This document shows positions 19,356 to 31,359 of a DNA stretch of 64,000 nucleotides, piece by piece. The translations under genes were made by a program, and so were the position numbers. The notes under the pieces were generated by a model. The model was not told the origin of the DNA. It saw only the letters and a program-made list of their open reading frames with translations, and ran no database searches. The number at the start of each line of letters is the position of its first letter. Within the stretch, counting starts at the first letter, position 1. This DNA is from Breviolum minutum Mf 1.05b.01 (lineage: Eukaryota; Sar; Dinophyceae; Suessiales; Symbiodiniaceae). The stretch spans positions 62,001 through 126,000 of the forward strand of contig DF240147.1 of assembly GCA_000507305.1 (NCBI GenBank), read 5' to 3'.

Positions 19356-20615
19356 TCACCAATCCTCGTCCAATTCCTCTTTCATTTCTTGCTTGACGTA
19401 CGTATCGCCGTATTCGTCGTATTCGTCGTCGTATTCGTCGTCTTCGTCGTCGTCTGGCTCCACTTTGGCCACTTTGCTGGGCCCATCGTCGGCCTCCACT
19501 GACGTGACTGACGTCGGCCGTGGCCGCCCGGGCAACGAACGCAGCCTCTCGCGGATCACCTGGATGAAATCTTCTTTGTCCTTCGCACGAGTTCTGTCAC
19601 GAGGACGAGGCAGCATCTTGGGAGTGGATTGCAACACTTTGGTCACTTTTGGTTGAGAACTCTTTTGCGGAGCTTGAGAAGGAGCAATTCTAGGCCTTGA
19701 CTCTTTGAAAGGAGTAACTTCCCTCCAATGATTATAGTCAAAATCACGTTCTTGGTCTTTTTTGTTCTTGTCATTCTTGTCATTCTTGTTCTTCTTTCTC
19801 TTTCTGTTTCTCTTTTTCTTGCTTTGAGAACTGGGTAACACGGATGGCATAGGGGCAGATAGCGACCTCGTAGGTCGAATTCGTGGCTTGGGCAACGACT
19901 GAGGCCCCATCTGTTGCGCCACAGATCCACGGGGCAGAAAGTCAGGGAGATGCCCAGGCAACTGTTGCAACTGTTGACCGTTCACATGAACAGTGATCCG
20001 AATCTTGGAAGCATTTGAAGCACCAGCGCGATGTGTGTATTTGAAACTTCCTTTCCCGCCTTCTGTTCCTTTTTCTCCATCGTTTTCTCCAACGTTTTCG
20101 TCATCTTTTCCACCTGACGTCGCACCGGTCGCCTGCCGTCGCGCCTGGGATGGGCTCGGCAGCGGCGGCTTCAGCTCCGGCAGGTCCTCCCTCGGCAGGT
20201 TCGCCGCCGCCTCCGGGACGACGGCCGAGCCGACGTCCGGGACGGCTTGAGGTTGAAGCTGCGCTGTTTCTTGCGCTTCTTGTGCTTCATTGTTTTCCAT
20301 ATTTTCATCTTGAGCTTCTTCATTGTCCTCATTTTCCTCATCTTTCTGATTTTCTGTATCCTCACCAGGCTTTTCATCACCTTCAGGTTTTTCACGAGTG
20401 TCCATGGCATCTTTGGCCATGGTCGTCAAATGCTCATCCATCTCAACCCGCTTCTCCAGTGGAATGTCCAGGGTGTCAAGCCATGCATTCGCCACATGCG
20501 CTAAATGCTCATGCTCCTTGGGAGGCTCCATCCCTTGCTCATGGAAATGAAGGTTGACGGCGCACGGGGTCCAATCACCACAGCCACGACGCCGAATCTC
20601 CAAACGAAAGAAGAC
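19356..20615 (-). CDS. Long last exon: end of fourth cold-shock domain and charged tail
   Basis: A 419-codon frame opens after CTGCGTGAG and runs to a stop at 19356. It starts EVFFRLEIRRRG and then AVNLHFHEQG, resembling the DVFFH...V.F strands of a cold-shock domain whose first half (GRITRVSLGKFGYYGP) lies at about 21160-21250. The rest is low complexity: an acidic Glu/Asp/Asn stretch, a Pro-rich part, a basic block KKKRNRKRKKNKNDKND that looks like a nuclear signal, and an acidic Asp/Glu/Tyr C-terminus. There is no ATG near its beginning, so it is not a stand-alone gene; the link to the upstream OB exons is an inference from strand, order and the cold-shock match. Confidence 0.55.
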   Translation of the reverse strand, partial: VFFRLEIRRRGCGDWTPCAVNLHFHEQGMEPPKEHEHLAHVANAWLDTLDIPLEKRVEMDEHLTTMAKDAMDTREKPEGDEKPGEDTENQKDEENEDNEEAQDENMENNEAQEAQETAQLQPQAVPDVGSAVVPEAAANLPREDLPELKPPLPSPSQARRQATGATSGGKDDENVGENDGEKGTEGGKGSFKYTHRAGASNASKIRITVHVNGQQLQQLPGHLPDFLPRGSVAQQMGPQSLPKPRIRPTRSLSAPMPSVLPSSQSKKKRNRKRKKNKNDKNDKNKKDQERDFDYNHWREVTPFKESRPRIAPSQAPQKSSQPKVTKVLQSTPKMLPRPRDRTRAKDKEDFIQVIRERLRSLPGRPRPTSVTSVEADDGPSKVAKVEPDDDEDDEYDDEYDEYGDTYVKQEMKEELDEDW

Positions 20616-20965
20616 CTCACGCAGAATTCACAGAGATTAAAGAAAACGCCTGTAGTTTCTCACATACTCTTTCACTACTCTTTCACTGTCTTGCAGGCTT
20701 TGACTCACTGTGCGTCTCAACAGAAACTAGATCTCAGCAACCACTGCCCCTGCCCTTCATATCCCTTCATACCCTTCATGTTTTTGCACTGCTTTCAGAG
20801 TTGAATTTACGTTCCAACTGAGATCCGCTCAGACTCTCCGGTTCGAGGCTCTACCCTCTTCGTCTCAACTCGGAAGAACACCTGCACGGAACGTGTTCTC
20901 CATCACAAACTGTCTAGAAAACTGCTACATAAATACTAGAATACAACAGAAATATATAATATGTA

Positions 20966-20996
<31 letters not shown>

Positions 20997-23900
20997 ATAA
21001 TACACATGAAATTCGAGCTCAGGACCCGACCTCTTCCCAAATGTCCATGTGGTCTGCTTTCAGGAATCCTTGGAAATCTTCCAAGTTCAATGACACAGGA
21101 GCTTTCATGGAAAAAACGAAGAAGTTTGACCGTTAGATTCCGATGAAGACAAGGGACCGTAGTAGCCGAATTTTCCCAAACTCACTCGGGTGATGCGTCC
21201 ATGCATTCGAATCCCCAGCAAATTTCGGATTCGCTGTGCTGGCTGATCTCGTTGATCCTCCTGATCCTGTCGGATGAGACTCTGATGAGACTCGAGACAC
21301 AAGGATTTCTCAATGAAAAAAGCTGTCGCCTCGGGCACCTGGACATTCTTATCCAGAAGTTGCCAAACATCCTCTTCTTTGTCCTGAACCAATTATCAGA
21401 AGGCATTGCAGGAAATGCATGGAAAATGCACATTGAAAACACATTGAAAACATCTTGACATCTTGACATTGCGGCAACTCCCTAGGCCAGGACACGGGCA
21501 TAATGTCAGCAAGCCGTGGGGAACGTTCCGGCGGTTGGGCTGGATAAATGAGACCCACCACCTGAAGCAGGGGAAGGGGGAAGGAGAGAAGTTCCTTGCA
21601 AGTAGCTTTCAGGGGATTTCACGCGATTTTTGGATTTTTGACCGCACAAAACGTAAAATTCCAAGGAGCCCGTTGGCCATCGTACAAGCGATACCTGCAA
21701 AGCAAGTTGAGCAGAGACGCAACTTGCGCGGCACCTGAAATATCCTCATGAAATCATCCTTCTGTTGGCCTTCGAAGCTGTGCAGCAGCAATATAGACTC
21801 CTGCAGAAAAAGGACGGAGTGGCGACGTTGGAGGGCGAAACTTTCCATGGAAATTCCCTGGCAGTCTCTGGATGTCCCAGGTCCGATTTTGCGGATTAAA
21901 AACTACTTGAATAATTTCAAAGTATATCAAAGTCGTATCCATGTAATTTTCGACCACATTTTGGGTGAGGCGCCTTCGCCACAACCTTTCTCTCGAAAAA
22001 GCTCACAACTGTCTTCCGCTGGCCGCAAGAAACCATAGCCTTTCAGTGAACCGAAACCACATCAAGTCTTGAATATCAGGAACCAAGTGAGACCCATTGA
22101 AATCATTCGAAATCGATAGACAAATAATTGCAAACATATTTGCGTAATAATTGCAGCAACCAACACTCAAGAGATTTGGGATCCGCTCCACGCCGCTCCT
22201 CCAACCTTTTCACTGAAGGTTTCAACGAGGCCCTCGAGAGCAAAAGACCAGTTTCGAATGAATTCTTCCGATGCTCGATCCACATGGAGGACCTTCTTCA
22301 CGATCCTTGAGTGATGTTGCGTTCGTTGACAGTGTTCATAGGGATTTTTGTTGCGCTTTGCATGGGAAGGGTTGCGAGACCCTGTCAAAGGATATTCAGG
22401 AACAAATCATAGGGTAAGAGAATTTACATCAGAAAAAGCATTGATTTGGAGTGAAGTTTTCAGAACAACAAAGGACCTAAGCTCACCCAGAGATTTTCCT
22501 GCAAGTCACATGGATTTTCCCTGAGTACTGCAAATCAAAGCTTTGACCACATCTCCATCGCGCAGATTGTAATTCTCGATGGTGCTAGGATTCATGAAAA
22601 CACCCATCTCGGCTTCTTTGATGTCGGGGTTGCTAATACTTCGTCGATCTTCCTTGGACAACGCTAAGGAACCCGCAATGATGTAATCTGAGTCAAAAAA
22701 AAGCATTGGCTCCGGTGCAACAGGCAAAGCGGATGAAGATGGATAAAGATAGACAGTGAATGATAGTGAATGATAGCAAACAGGGCAGGCTTAGTGTCTT
22801 TGGCCAGCGGACGCAGGAAGCCATGATTGTGCTTCCTGTACGAAATTCAAAGGGTCAGCGAATTGAGAGCAGAGACTTCCAGCCTTGAGCATTTGGCATT
22901 TGGAGTAATTTAAAATTATTTCAAGCATCATTTTGACATTCCGTTTTCAAACCTTTGTTTCACAAGACTGTCCATATTTCTTGCTCATTTGACAAAAAAC
23001 AAAGAAGCAATGAGGAAAAAAAACAAAAATCTATCAAACAGATTCAAACAGCTCATCTACTGTAAATTCTAAATGTTTTTAATTTCCAAGAGCTGGATGA
23101 CTCCACCTTGACCCTGTTCAACTGTTCGGTCCTCCAACACTCCACGATGCCGGTCCATTCAAAGGTCGGGATGTCAAGCCTTGACCAGCCACGATCTCGT
23201 TTGGAGCTGTCTTCTCCGTTGACATCACAAACGCGGATCAAGGCCTCACAAATCTAGAATCGATCCGCTTTTGAAGATTCTGAGCTATTAAGAGGTAACG
23301 GAACAGAAACAAAAAGGACAAGTAAAAAATTGAATTTCTGGCCCAAGAAAATGCTGCTAAGGGACCCAGGAATGTTCATCTTGAGTTCCCTGAAATTCTC
23401 CGCTGAAGCGCTGTGTTTTGCTGCGCGGCGGGCGCACCTCAGCACCGACCACGTCGCCGTCCTGCAGCTGGAAGCGATCCAGTTGTGCAAAGGACCTGGA
23501 GCCACAAGGGGCCGAGTAAAAGGTTTTTTTCAAATGGAAATCGGAAGATTTATGAAAACCTCCAAATCCATCCTGCATCATCCTGCATCATTAGCTCTAA
23601 GCCGCCGACACATAAACGCCACGATGGATCCCCTCCACATCAGTGTCTGGTAGTCGTTCGCCGCCGGGCAAGGGGCGGAGAAAACCATGGCCACGGCGAA
23701 ACTTCTCCAAGCGGCCCTGCCAGTAGAAGCACTCCTCACCTCTGGCAGAAACCGGGATGTGAAGCTCTCAATCTCAGGGGGGGGTTTTTATCACTCCCTC
23801 TATTGAACTTGTCCCTTCAAGGACCTTGGAGGGAGACAAGACTGGCTTCTGAAGTGATAACAGAAGTCAGCTACATGAAAGATAAATATCTGAAATCTGG

Positions 23901-25313
23901 ATATCATTGTACCTTCTACATGTCCAAGTGACACCAAACCATGCCAAAAGTCTCTCCAAAACATTTCCAAACGGGGCCTTTCTGCAAGAGGCCATCAGTG
24001 CCTTTTTTGGTGTCGTCCTGGTCACCCAAAAATACCGCCTGATTTCCATTGACAAGTCATTGACAAGTCGCCAATTCCTAGATCTTTTTCTGGCGGCTTC
24101 AAAAAAAGTCAGTCCTTGTCATGGACGGCTTCTCGGATATCTACGGAGCGGTAGCAAATCTGAACGCTGCCTCTGATCCAAGACAAGACAGACTGGTGAC
24201 AAGTGACAACAAAAGGATGTTGTAACACTTCATTTGATAATTGTCAAATAAAAATCCGAGATCAATGGATTTGACACTTGTGACAACTCGAGATGGCTCG
24301 TCTTGTTTCAGTGGTCAAGTGCAGGATGTTTCAGATTGTTATCAGGTCACCAGCAAACGAAAAATAGGAAACGTTAGGAAACCAATGAAACCTCTGAAAA
24401 CCTGAAACGGAGAGCTACTAACTGTGAACTCAGTGAACTAAGTGTGAAAGGTGTAAACTTTAAAAAATTATACAAGTGAACAAAGTGGACATCTTTCACC
24501 TGGGGTTTGAAACTTTGAAACCGGACACTTCGTCCGACGTCTTCGTAGCTGACGGCCTACCCGCACCGCAGCTGCAGCGGAAGCCGCCGAGGCGAAGTGC
24601 ACGAAGCCATGGCTCAGGTCCTCCTGATCGAGACTTGTTAAATGTTGTACTGTTTTAATCGTAAGATACGATTCTAAAATGAAAATGTAAATATGCTTCT
24701 CAGTTTGTCTTCTATTTTCTTATGATTTTAGTCTGACACTGAATTTCAGCTCTTTCGAGGGTATTGACGGCAAGCATTCCACAAGCGAGTCCTGGATGTG
24801 CACATGGACTGCCTCTCCAAACTCCTGCTCTGTGCATCAGTGAGATGCGGCAAAGCCTATCTGTGGTTACTGCCTGGACTTGGGATCCCGCGACATTCCT
24901 GGAAAATCAACGCTGAGTGCTGAGACCTCAACAGGATTTTCCCAACCTGAACGGCTTCAAGGACTTGCTGCTTTGAAGTCAATGCATCTGGAAGCCTCAC
25001 CAGTGAATGGAAGGTATGGAATCTGCAGCTTCTGGTTTTTTACAAATCTTGTGTGTGTACACCAGACACAACATGACACATCTTTAGCTCTCAGCTCTGC
25101 AAATTGATTGCTGTTTGTCCAAAAATTGATCAGGGCCTCCCACCTCCCAAGGTACACGGTGTGGTCATTCACGGATTTGCGCCCATCGCTGAGGTCATTT
25201 CCTTCACTCTTCCATTTCCGCTTTCCCATGGCGGGCTTGGACCGGACGCCGATGTCCAGCGCATGTCCAAATTGCACAAAGTCATGAGGTGAGTAAGGTA
25301 AAAATTTCTGATC
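19356..25313 (-). CDS. RNA-binding protein gene: RRM plus four cold-shock/OB repeats and charged tail
   Basis: Exons on the minus strand, followed by motif and phase: 25144-25313, 24874-24912, 24561-24623 (RRM); 23603-23741, 23399-23495, 23132-23244 (OB1 and start of OB2); about 22799-22835, 22520-22687 (OB2); 22214-22305, 21986-22039, 21756-21800, 21695-21734 (OB3); about 21110-21385 and 19356-20615 (OB4 and tail). The OB repeats share HGFLRP/YGFLRP followed by a GVYVS-like strand and, in OB1 and OB2, a DGDVV strand, like the RNA-binding domain of transcription terminator Rho. Joins from OB2 through OB3 keep phase exactly at several junctions. Donors include GT, GC and GA. A missing RRM helix exon and the true first exon were not found. 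The role is inferred to be RNA binding; the target is unknown. Confidence 0.62.
21110..21385 (-). CDS. Candidate exon with first half of fourth cold-shock domain
   Basis: After an acceptor TTGGTTCAG the minus strand is open through DKEEDVWQLLDKNVQ and a charged linker to MHGRITRVSLGKFGYYGPL. The last part resembles the first three strands of a cold-shock domain (K-F-G-Y, RNP1). The exit splice to the exon at 20615 was not resolved. A further open stretch at 21025-21110 (LNLEDFQGFLKADHMDIW) could be an alternative coding end. Confidence 0.4.
21695..22305 (-). CDS. Third Rho-like OB repeat
   Basis: Four exons join in perfect phase. 22214-22305 ends FALEGLVETFS (GT donor); 21986-22039 reads YGFLRPAEDSCELFREK (AAAG|GTTG donor); 21756-21800 (acceptor TTTCTGCAG) reads GVYIAAAQLRRPTEG (GA donor); 21695-21734 reads AAQVASLLNLL (GCAG|GTAT donor). 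The exons are only 40-92 nt long. The repeat keeps the G-x-V-E, YGFLRP and GVYI signature but is more diverged in its last strand. Confidence 0.62.
22520..22835 (-). CDS. Second Rho-like OB repeat
   Basis: Exon about 22799-22835 (acceptor TACAG) encodes KHNHGFLRPLAKD. Together with the TGIVECW end of the previous exon (GA donor, phase preserved) it forms the first half of the OB fold. Exon 22520-22687 (acceptor TTTGACTCAG) gives an insert followed by EMGVFMNPSTIENYNLRDGDVVKALI, the second half. The exit of the short exon is not certain. Confidence 0.6.
23132..23741 (-). CDS. First Rho-like OB repeat
   Basis: Exon 23603-23741 begins after TTTCTGCCAG and reads FYWQGRLEKFRRGHGFLRP, then GERLPDTDV and GVYVSA. 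Exon 23399-23495 continues AQLDRFQLQDGDVVGAEVRPP. Exon 23132-23244 gives ALIRVCDVNGED and then begins the next repeat with FEWTGIVECW. In bacterial Rho the same order is G-x-L-E, GFGFLR, DVYVS, RRFGLRTGD, VRPP and FALLRV. The match in order and spacing is strong. Splice donors here include GC (after YVSA) and GA. Confidence 0.65.
24561..25313 (-). CDS. RRM exons of the RNA-binding gene
   Basis: 25144-25313 starts after TGATTTCAG and encodes a basic segment (GKRKWKSEGND) ending in HTVYLG, the RNP2 strand of an RRM. 24874-24912 gives VDFPGMSRDPKSR, fitting the strand and loop before RNP1. 24561-24623 gives LSHGFVHFASAASAAAAV, a clear RNP1 strand (G-F-V-H-F) and following helix. The first helix of the domain is missing between 24912 and 25144, so one more exon is expected. 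The join 24874/24623 keeps frame only if one extra G is retained. A + strand exon overlapping 25131-25290 was considered and judged weaker. Confidence 0.6.
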
Positions 25314-28034
25314 CTGAAATCATACAGACATGACATGCATTCTTTACACGTCACTTGGTCCGATTGAAACGGCTGAAACGGCTGCGCACACAAAGGATGA
25401 CTTCAGCAAGCAAAAGAGATTCATGTGCTCAGCAGAGTTCTTGACTTGCCAACAGCCCAGAAGTCGTAGGACCTGCGAAAAGAGCGATGCGCAGAAAGCG
25501 ATGTCATGATGTCATGATGTCATGTCCTGAGAGCTTCACCCTGTGATTGGCCCACCGGTGCGGTTGGTGACCACCGGTGCCACGCAGTAGGCAATGTGAT
25601 GCTTAAAGTGCCATGCCCTGCCAAGAAATGTTTTGCAGACTTGCAGATGTTTCAATGTTTTGCACTCTGTGTCTCGGTGTTTCCAACCTCATCCCGTCCA
25701 AGACGTTGCCCTTGGCGAATTCAACAAGTCCAGCCTCAGCTCACTCAGCTACTCAGCGACTCGGTGTTCCCGCCGCTCCCGTGACAGTCACTCGGGGGGC
25801 GCCCCGGACGTCGAGCACGGCATCGCCTTTGTCAATGGCCACATCCACCGACAGGGCCTGTACTGGACAAAAAAAAAGGACAGAATCGGTACGGTATGTT
25901 GCCAAAAATGAACAAAGATGATTGCACTGTGACAACAATATGTTACAATTAGAATATATTCCAATATATTACAATACCCCAAAGATGCTTCGATTGACTG
26001 TAAAGATTGTAAAGTACTGTTGGTTACCTTGCCCAAAGATATCTGCATGATCCGTGCTTGAGCCAACCTTGAGATCACCCACACGGTAGTAATGTTGGGT
26101 CAGGCCTGAGCTCATCTGCGAATTTGCCACATTCACCAAACAGACTACAAAAAGTAGACCAAAAAAGCAATGCTGAGGCCATGACTACGGAAGATGTGGT
26201 CCCCACAAAGAGGACCAGCCACCTGGGCCAGGCTCAACAGATGTCAACAAATTCAAGGCATTAATGCAAATGTCAACAGAGCTTGTTTGCGTTCAATTTA
26301 GATTTATATCTTTCCGGATTTTCATGATGCCAAAAAGTGATCAAACAGCCACTGTTGAGAGCCTTTTGGGGAATTCAAAAAGGCAGGCTGTGCTGATTCA
26401 GCACGAGGCGTCATGCAATCGAAAGTTTTCATCGTGTTTCTTCGTGTTGCATTATGCTTGCCAAGGTGCTACTGCAACACCCAATGCGCAACAGAGGTAG
26501 GTGTACCTGACTCTCAGCATGGATTTCACAGCATACTTTCGGCACAGGGGCCTATGGGGATCCTAGGGGCCTATATTCGATCAACACAGTGGTCAAGTCG
26601 GGCACCAGGTCGGCTCGGCAATGCGGAAACGAGCATAAACAGCTGCAAAGACGCCTCGACAACGACAGAGACACAGATGCAGCTTGGCCGTTGGCACTCA
26701 TAAAAAAACACTTTGTACAGGAAAGATGTTTTCTGTCAAAGGGTTGGGATAGGCACAAAGTGTCACAAAGAGCATTGTCTGATTGTCCGTTTGGTACATG
26801 GCGAGCTGAACACGTGAAATCTCCAAGTTTCCAGTCTTTCCAGCCGACTCTGAGTTTGAGGCTGGCAAGCCACAGCAAAACAAATGCCACAAGGATGAGA
26901 TCAACACAGTAGGGGAAGAGGTACCTGTGGGTGCCATATGGGCTATCTGGTCAGTGCACACGAAGTGACTTGCATTTTATCCTTTTAAAATTCAATACAC
27001 GCAACTCGTCCTGCCGAACCACCGACGCTCAAGTTCTGTCCAAACAGATTGTTTGGGAACTTTAATTGTTTTTCGATATTGTTCTCAGGTCCTCTGCCCT
27101 CCTGCACCCATTCGACCCCCGCAACCCCAAACCAACAACGCGCACAAAGAAACAAAGCTACGAGTACACACCACCAACACCAAACCAACAACAGCGACAA
27201 GAACAAGAGCAAGAACGACAACTCTGGAAACAACCAGACAGAGAAGAAGCGGCAACAGAGAAATTCTTCAGTAAAAAGATGTGAAAATCTGATGAAAAGA
27301 TGTGAAAAAAGTACGCGAATTTCACATCATTTGCCAGGTGATTTCACAACTTTCACATCATTTCAGACCCAGCAATTTTCAATTTTCATCCATAAAATCC
27401 GGTTTCGTTTCGCGTTAATCCGCACTTGGCGCGGAAAGCTGCCAACCAGCACGTCATCGCAAAGGCCGCCCATGGCCTCAGCTCTGTGGGCTTTGATTGG
27501 CACTCTTGGCACTTTCCCAAAAATCTGAAAAAATCCCTATAGGAAATGATATCTAACATAACATCCAACATCCAAACATCCATCCCCATATCCATATCAT
27601 ATCATTTATACCATATTATCCCCATATCCATATCATGTCATCATCCATACCATCGCACCATCATCATGTCATCATCATCCAAAAACCAACCCGCTTTCAC
27701 CTGATCTTTTTCTTTTCGTTTCTGTTGCTCTGTTGCTCTGTTCCCATGGCCACTTTGGGTCAAGAGTTCCTCACCTCGGTGTCATATCAAATCCAAATCT
27801 GAATTTCATGACAAAATATCACAAAATATCACAAAATATGACAAACAGCATGTCAATGACAGTCGTGTAAACAGAAACAACACTTTAACGTACTTTAACT
27901 TTATCACATCACTTTATGACTTTATGATTTGGACTTGGAGATGGAAAAGAGAAAAAAGAACAGGGAAACAAAACCAGGAGCATAAAGGAGGAGAACAGCT
28001 GCAATAGCATGACACGTTTAAGATTTAAGATCTT
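25314..28034. other. Intergenic or intronic, unassigned
   Basis: No accepted gene. A GC-rich patch at 25770-25880 is open in five frames and may be an exon on either strand. Frames at 26552-26912 and 27049-27528 have no motif. 27540-27680 is a CATATC/CATCAT-rich low-complexity stretch. Confidence 0.4.
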
Positions 28035-31000
28035 TCAAGCACAGCTGCTAAACCTCCAGAGTTCTTGGCCGCCTTGGCCGCTCGCGCTGAGCGCGGCCAC
28101 ATGTCGAGGCGTCCACGGCTGCGCCACTGGAACCACCAAGGCACCACGGATCGGGCGCTTCTGGGCAGAAAGCGGAAGCATTTTCGATACTTTGCTGTGG
28201 CAGCGTGGCACTTTGTAGCACTGATCTAGCACTTTCATGGAGCCATGCGACCTTGCTCGACTTTTCTCATTTTTCTCGACTTGTACCAGTTTTGACAATG
28301 TTCGACCGAAGATTCGAATCAATTCAATCTGTGGCATGCAGCCGGAGCACCTCAATCTCTGGGGACGCTGCACAGAAAAGGATGCTCAATGCAGCCTCGA
28401 AAAACACTGGCTGCAAAGCCACAACTCTGGTTGCATATAGAGCAGAAGCTCGCTGCGAAAGTAACGAAACCTCACCCGTTTCACCGTGTTTCACCACCCA
28501 AAACGCCTCTTGCACGCCGTAGGCGAAGAGGGCGTTCCGCAGCTGGGCCAAACCGAAGACGACGTTCCCGAGGAAACTCCCCAGCAGCGCCTCGAAGCTC
28601 GACAGACGCAGCAAGTCCTCGAAGACAATGGAGAAGAGATGGTGAAGAGAAGTCAACAAATTGGAGGAAATCACAACGTAGAAAAAGGAGTTTCGAAGAA
28701 AAAAAAGACTGGACGACAAAGAGATGCGTTTCAAATTTCTTCCCAAAAAAAAAGACAAATTTCCGAATTTCTGAAAACAATGCCTTTTTTCTTCAAACAA
28801 AGCCTTCACTTTCAAAGTTCAAAGAAATCACTTGCAAACCAAAGGGTCACTCGCCACGACTCCGGGATGGACTGCATTGCTGTACACGCCAAAGCTGCCT
28901 ACACGCCTGTCGACTTCCTGGGCCAAAAGGAGAGTTGCCAACTTGGCCATGCCATAGCGAACCTGAACGTTGAAACGTTGCAACTGTTTCAAGAAACAAA
29001 AGGCATATTCTGATGATCCTGATGTAACTATAATGCACTATTCATATGATGGCATGTGATGGCATCGATCCATGGACATGAAATTTGTGTGATATTCTGT
29101 GATGGCTTTTCGATGCGATCCTGCAATGCCAACAGAACGACACCATGCCACTTACGTTGCAGGACAGACACATAGGGGCCCAGGTTCTTGTCATTGATGC
29201 CTGCATTTTTGGACCAAAAAGAGACACAAACAATTCTTGCTAAAAAGTGGAGAGACTGGCAATTCAAAAGGGCCAGAAGCCAAGTTTGGATCGGGGTTGG
29301 GAAGACTGAGGTCGACCATCAACACTTGAAACAAGCAGAAACTTTTTCTACAAAATCATCACAAATCATCACTCTTTGACAGTTTGGGCAGTTTGCCTTC
29401 CAAGGTCAATGGCACACCCTCAGCTGGTGCAGCACGATGAGCACCAGATGTGAGATGCACCACTCGACTGCCAGGACTCCGTTGGAGCAAAGGTAAAACT
29501 TGCTTCGTCAGCAAAAAATGACTCAAATAGTTCACCTGCGCTGCAAACTTTTGAGTCAAACATGTCGCTGGCTTTGTGTCTTCATGCGGTCACATGTCTG
29601 CATCCGCCATCGGAACAGAAACTCATTCGGATTAGAAAAGTCTCGCGGAAAATCACTGTGCCTGGAAGGTGGTTTCAATACCATCCACAGTGACATTGTA
29701 GGGAAATTGAGTGGCAATTCCAGCATTGTTAACCTCACCAACAGCAGGCAACATGCTGAGAACAACCAGCCGAATATCGCAATAGTGCGAGCCACCCGTA
29801 ATCTTGGAATGATTGCTCACATCTAGAATCTAAAAGGGGCTGCAGTACACTAGGAACGCCGCATTAATAACCACACTGGGTATTTTCATGCGTCACATTG
29901 TCAGTTTGGTGGTGCTACATACCTTGCGGGGATCATGTGCTTTCTCCCACTGCTTTCATCTAAAGTAAGTGGCACGATGCACATAGTCAGCAAAGGCTTT
30001 CGACTTTGACTCAGGTTTCTCCAGCACTTGCTAAACCGCTAAACTGCTAAAGCAAATCCTACTCAGCATTCGTGCCAGGGACCAAAATGTGTAAAGCTGG
30101 CAAAGTGGACAACCACGCTGCAACTTCCGCTGTCTTCCCAAGGTCCTAAGCGGTGTCATTCCGTGCTAGACCATAGACATGTATACATCTTCACTGACAT
30201 GAAAAAGCAGTCCATCAAAATCTGTAAAAAACAAGAAATTGATGTGAAAAAGTCCAACTTTTGAGTGTCACAAGTGTTAAAAAAAACAAGTGATCACATG
30301 ATTTTCTATGTTTCTCCTGTGATTTTTTAAGTTTCCGACGGCGAGGTCCAAGGCCACGGCGCCCGGAGCGAACTCCGCACAGCGCCGGACCTCGCGGCAG
30401 CCCACGAAGACGCTGGCGTTGGCGCGCCGCAGCCTCCGCACCGAAGGTCGGTTGACATCAAAACATCATATGAATGAAGACATATGATATACATACATAT
30501 ATCATGTCAATGTATGTATACGTATACATATATATATATATGCTCCCCCCCCCCCCNNNNNNNNNNNNNNNNNNNNNNNNNNNNNNNNNNNNNNNNNNNN
30601 NNNNNNNNNNNNNNNNNNNNNNNNNNNNNNNNNNNNNNNNNNNNNNNNNNNNNNNNNNNNNNNNNNNNNNNNNNNNNNNNNNNNNNNNNNNNNNNNNNNN
30701 NNNNNNNNNNNNNNNNNNNNNNNNNNNNNNNNNNNNNNNNNNNNNNNNNNNNNNNNNNNNNNNNNNNNNNNNNNNNNNNNNNNNNNNNNNNNNNNNNNNN
30801 NNNNNNNNNNNNNNNNNNNNNNNNNNNNNNNNNNNNNNNNNNNNNNNNNNNNNNNNNNNNNNNNNNNNNNNNNNNNNNNNNNNNNNNNNNNNNNNNNNNN
30901 NNNNNNNNNNNNNNNNNNNNNNNNNNNNNNNNNNNNNNNNNNNNNNNNNNNNNNNNNNNNNNNNNNNNNNNNNNNNNNNNNNNNNNNNNNNNNNNNNNNN

Positions 31001-31323
31001 NNNNNNNNNNNNNNNNNNNNNNNNNNNNNNNNNNNNNNNNNNNNNNNNNNNNNNNNNNNNNNNNNNNNNNNNNNNNNNNNNNNNNNNNNNNNNNNNNNNN
31101 NNNNNNNNNNNNNNNNNNNNNNNNNNNNNNNNNNNNNNNNNNNNNNNNNNNNNNNNNNNNNNNNNNNNNNNNNNNNNNNNNNNNNNNNNNNNNNNNNNNN
31201 NNNNNNNNNNNNNNNNNNNNNNNNNNNNNNNNNNNNNNNNNNNNNNNNNNNNNNNNNNNNNNNNNNNNNNNNNNNNNNNNNNNNNNNNNNNNNNNNNNNN
31301 NNNNNNNNNNNNNNNNNNNNNNN

Positions 31324-31359
<36 letters not shown>

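Noticed and set aside
20838..20870. GGTTCGAGGC resembling a tRNA T-loop
   Set aside because: No matching D-loop, anticodon stem or acceptor stem around it; no tRNA gene was found in the window.
25131..25290. + strand exon with CAG acceptor and ATGAG|GTGAG donor
   Set aside because: Splice signals are good, but the minus strand gives an RRM RNP2 strand (HTVYLG) and fits the neighbouring RRM exons, so the minus reading was preferred.
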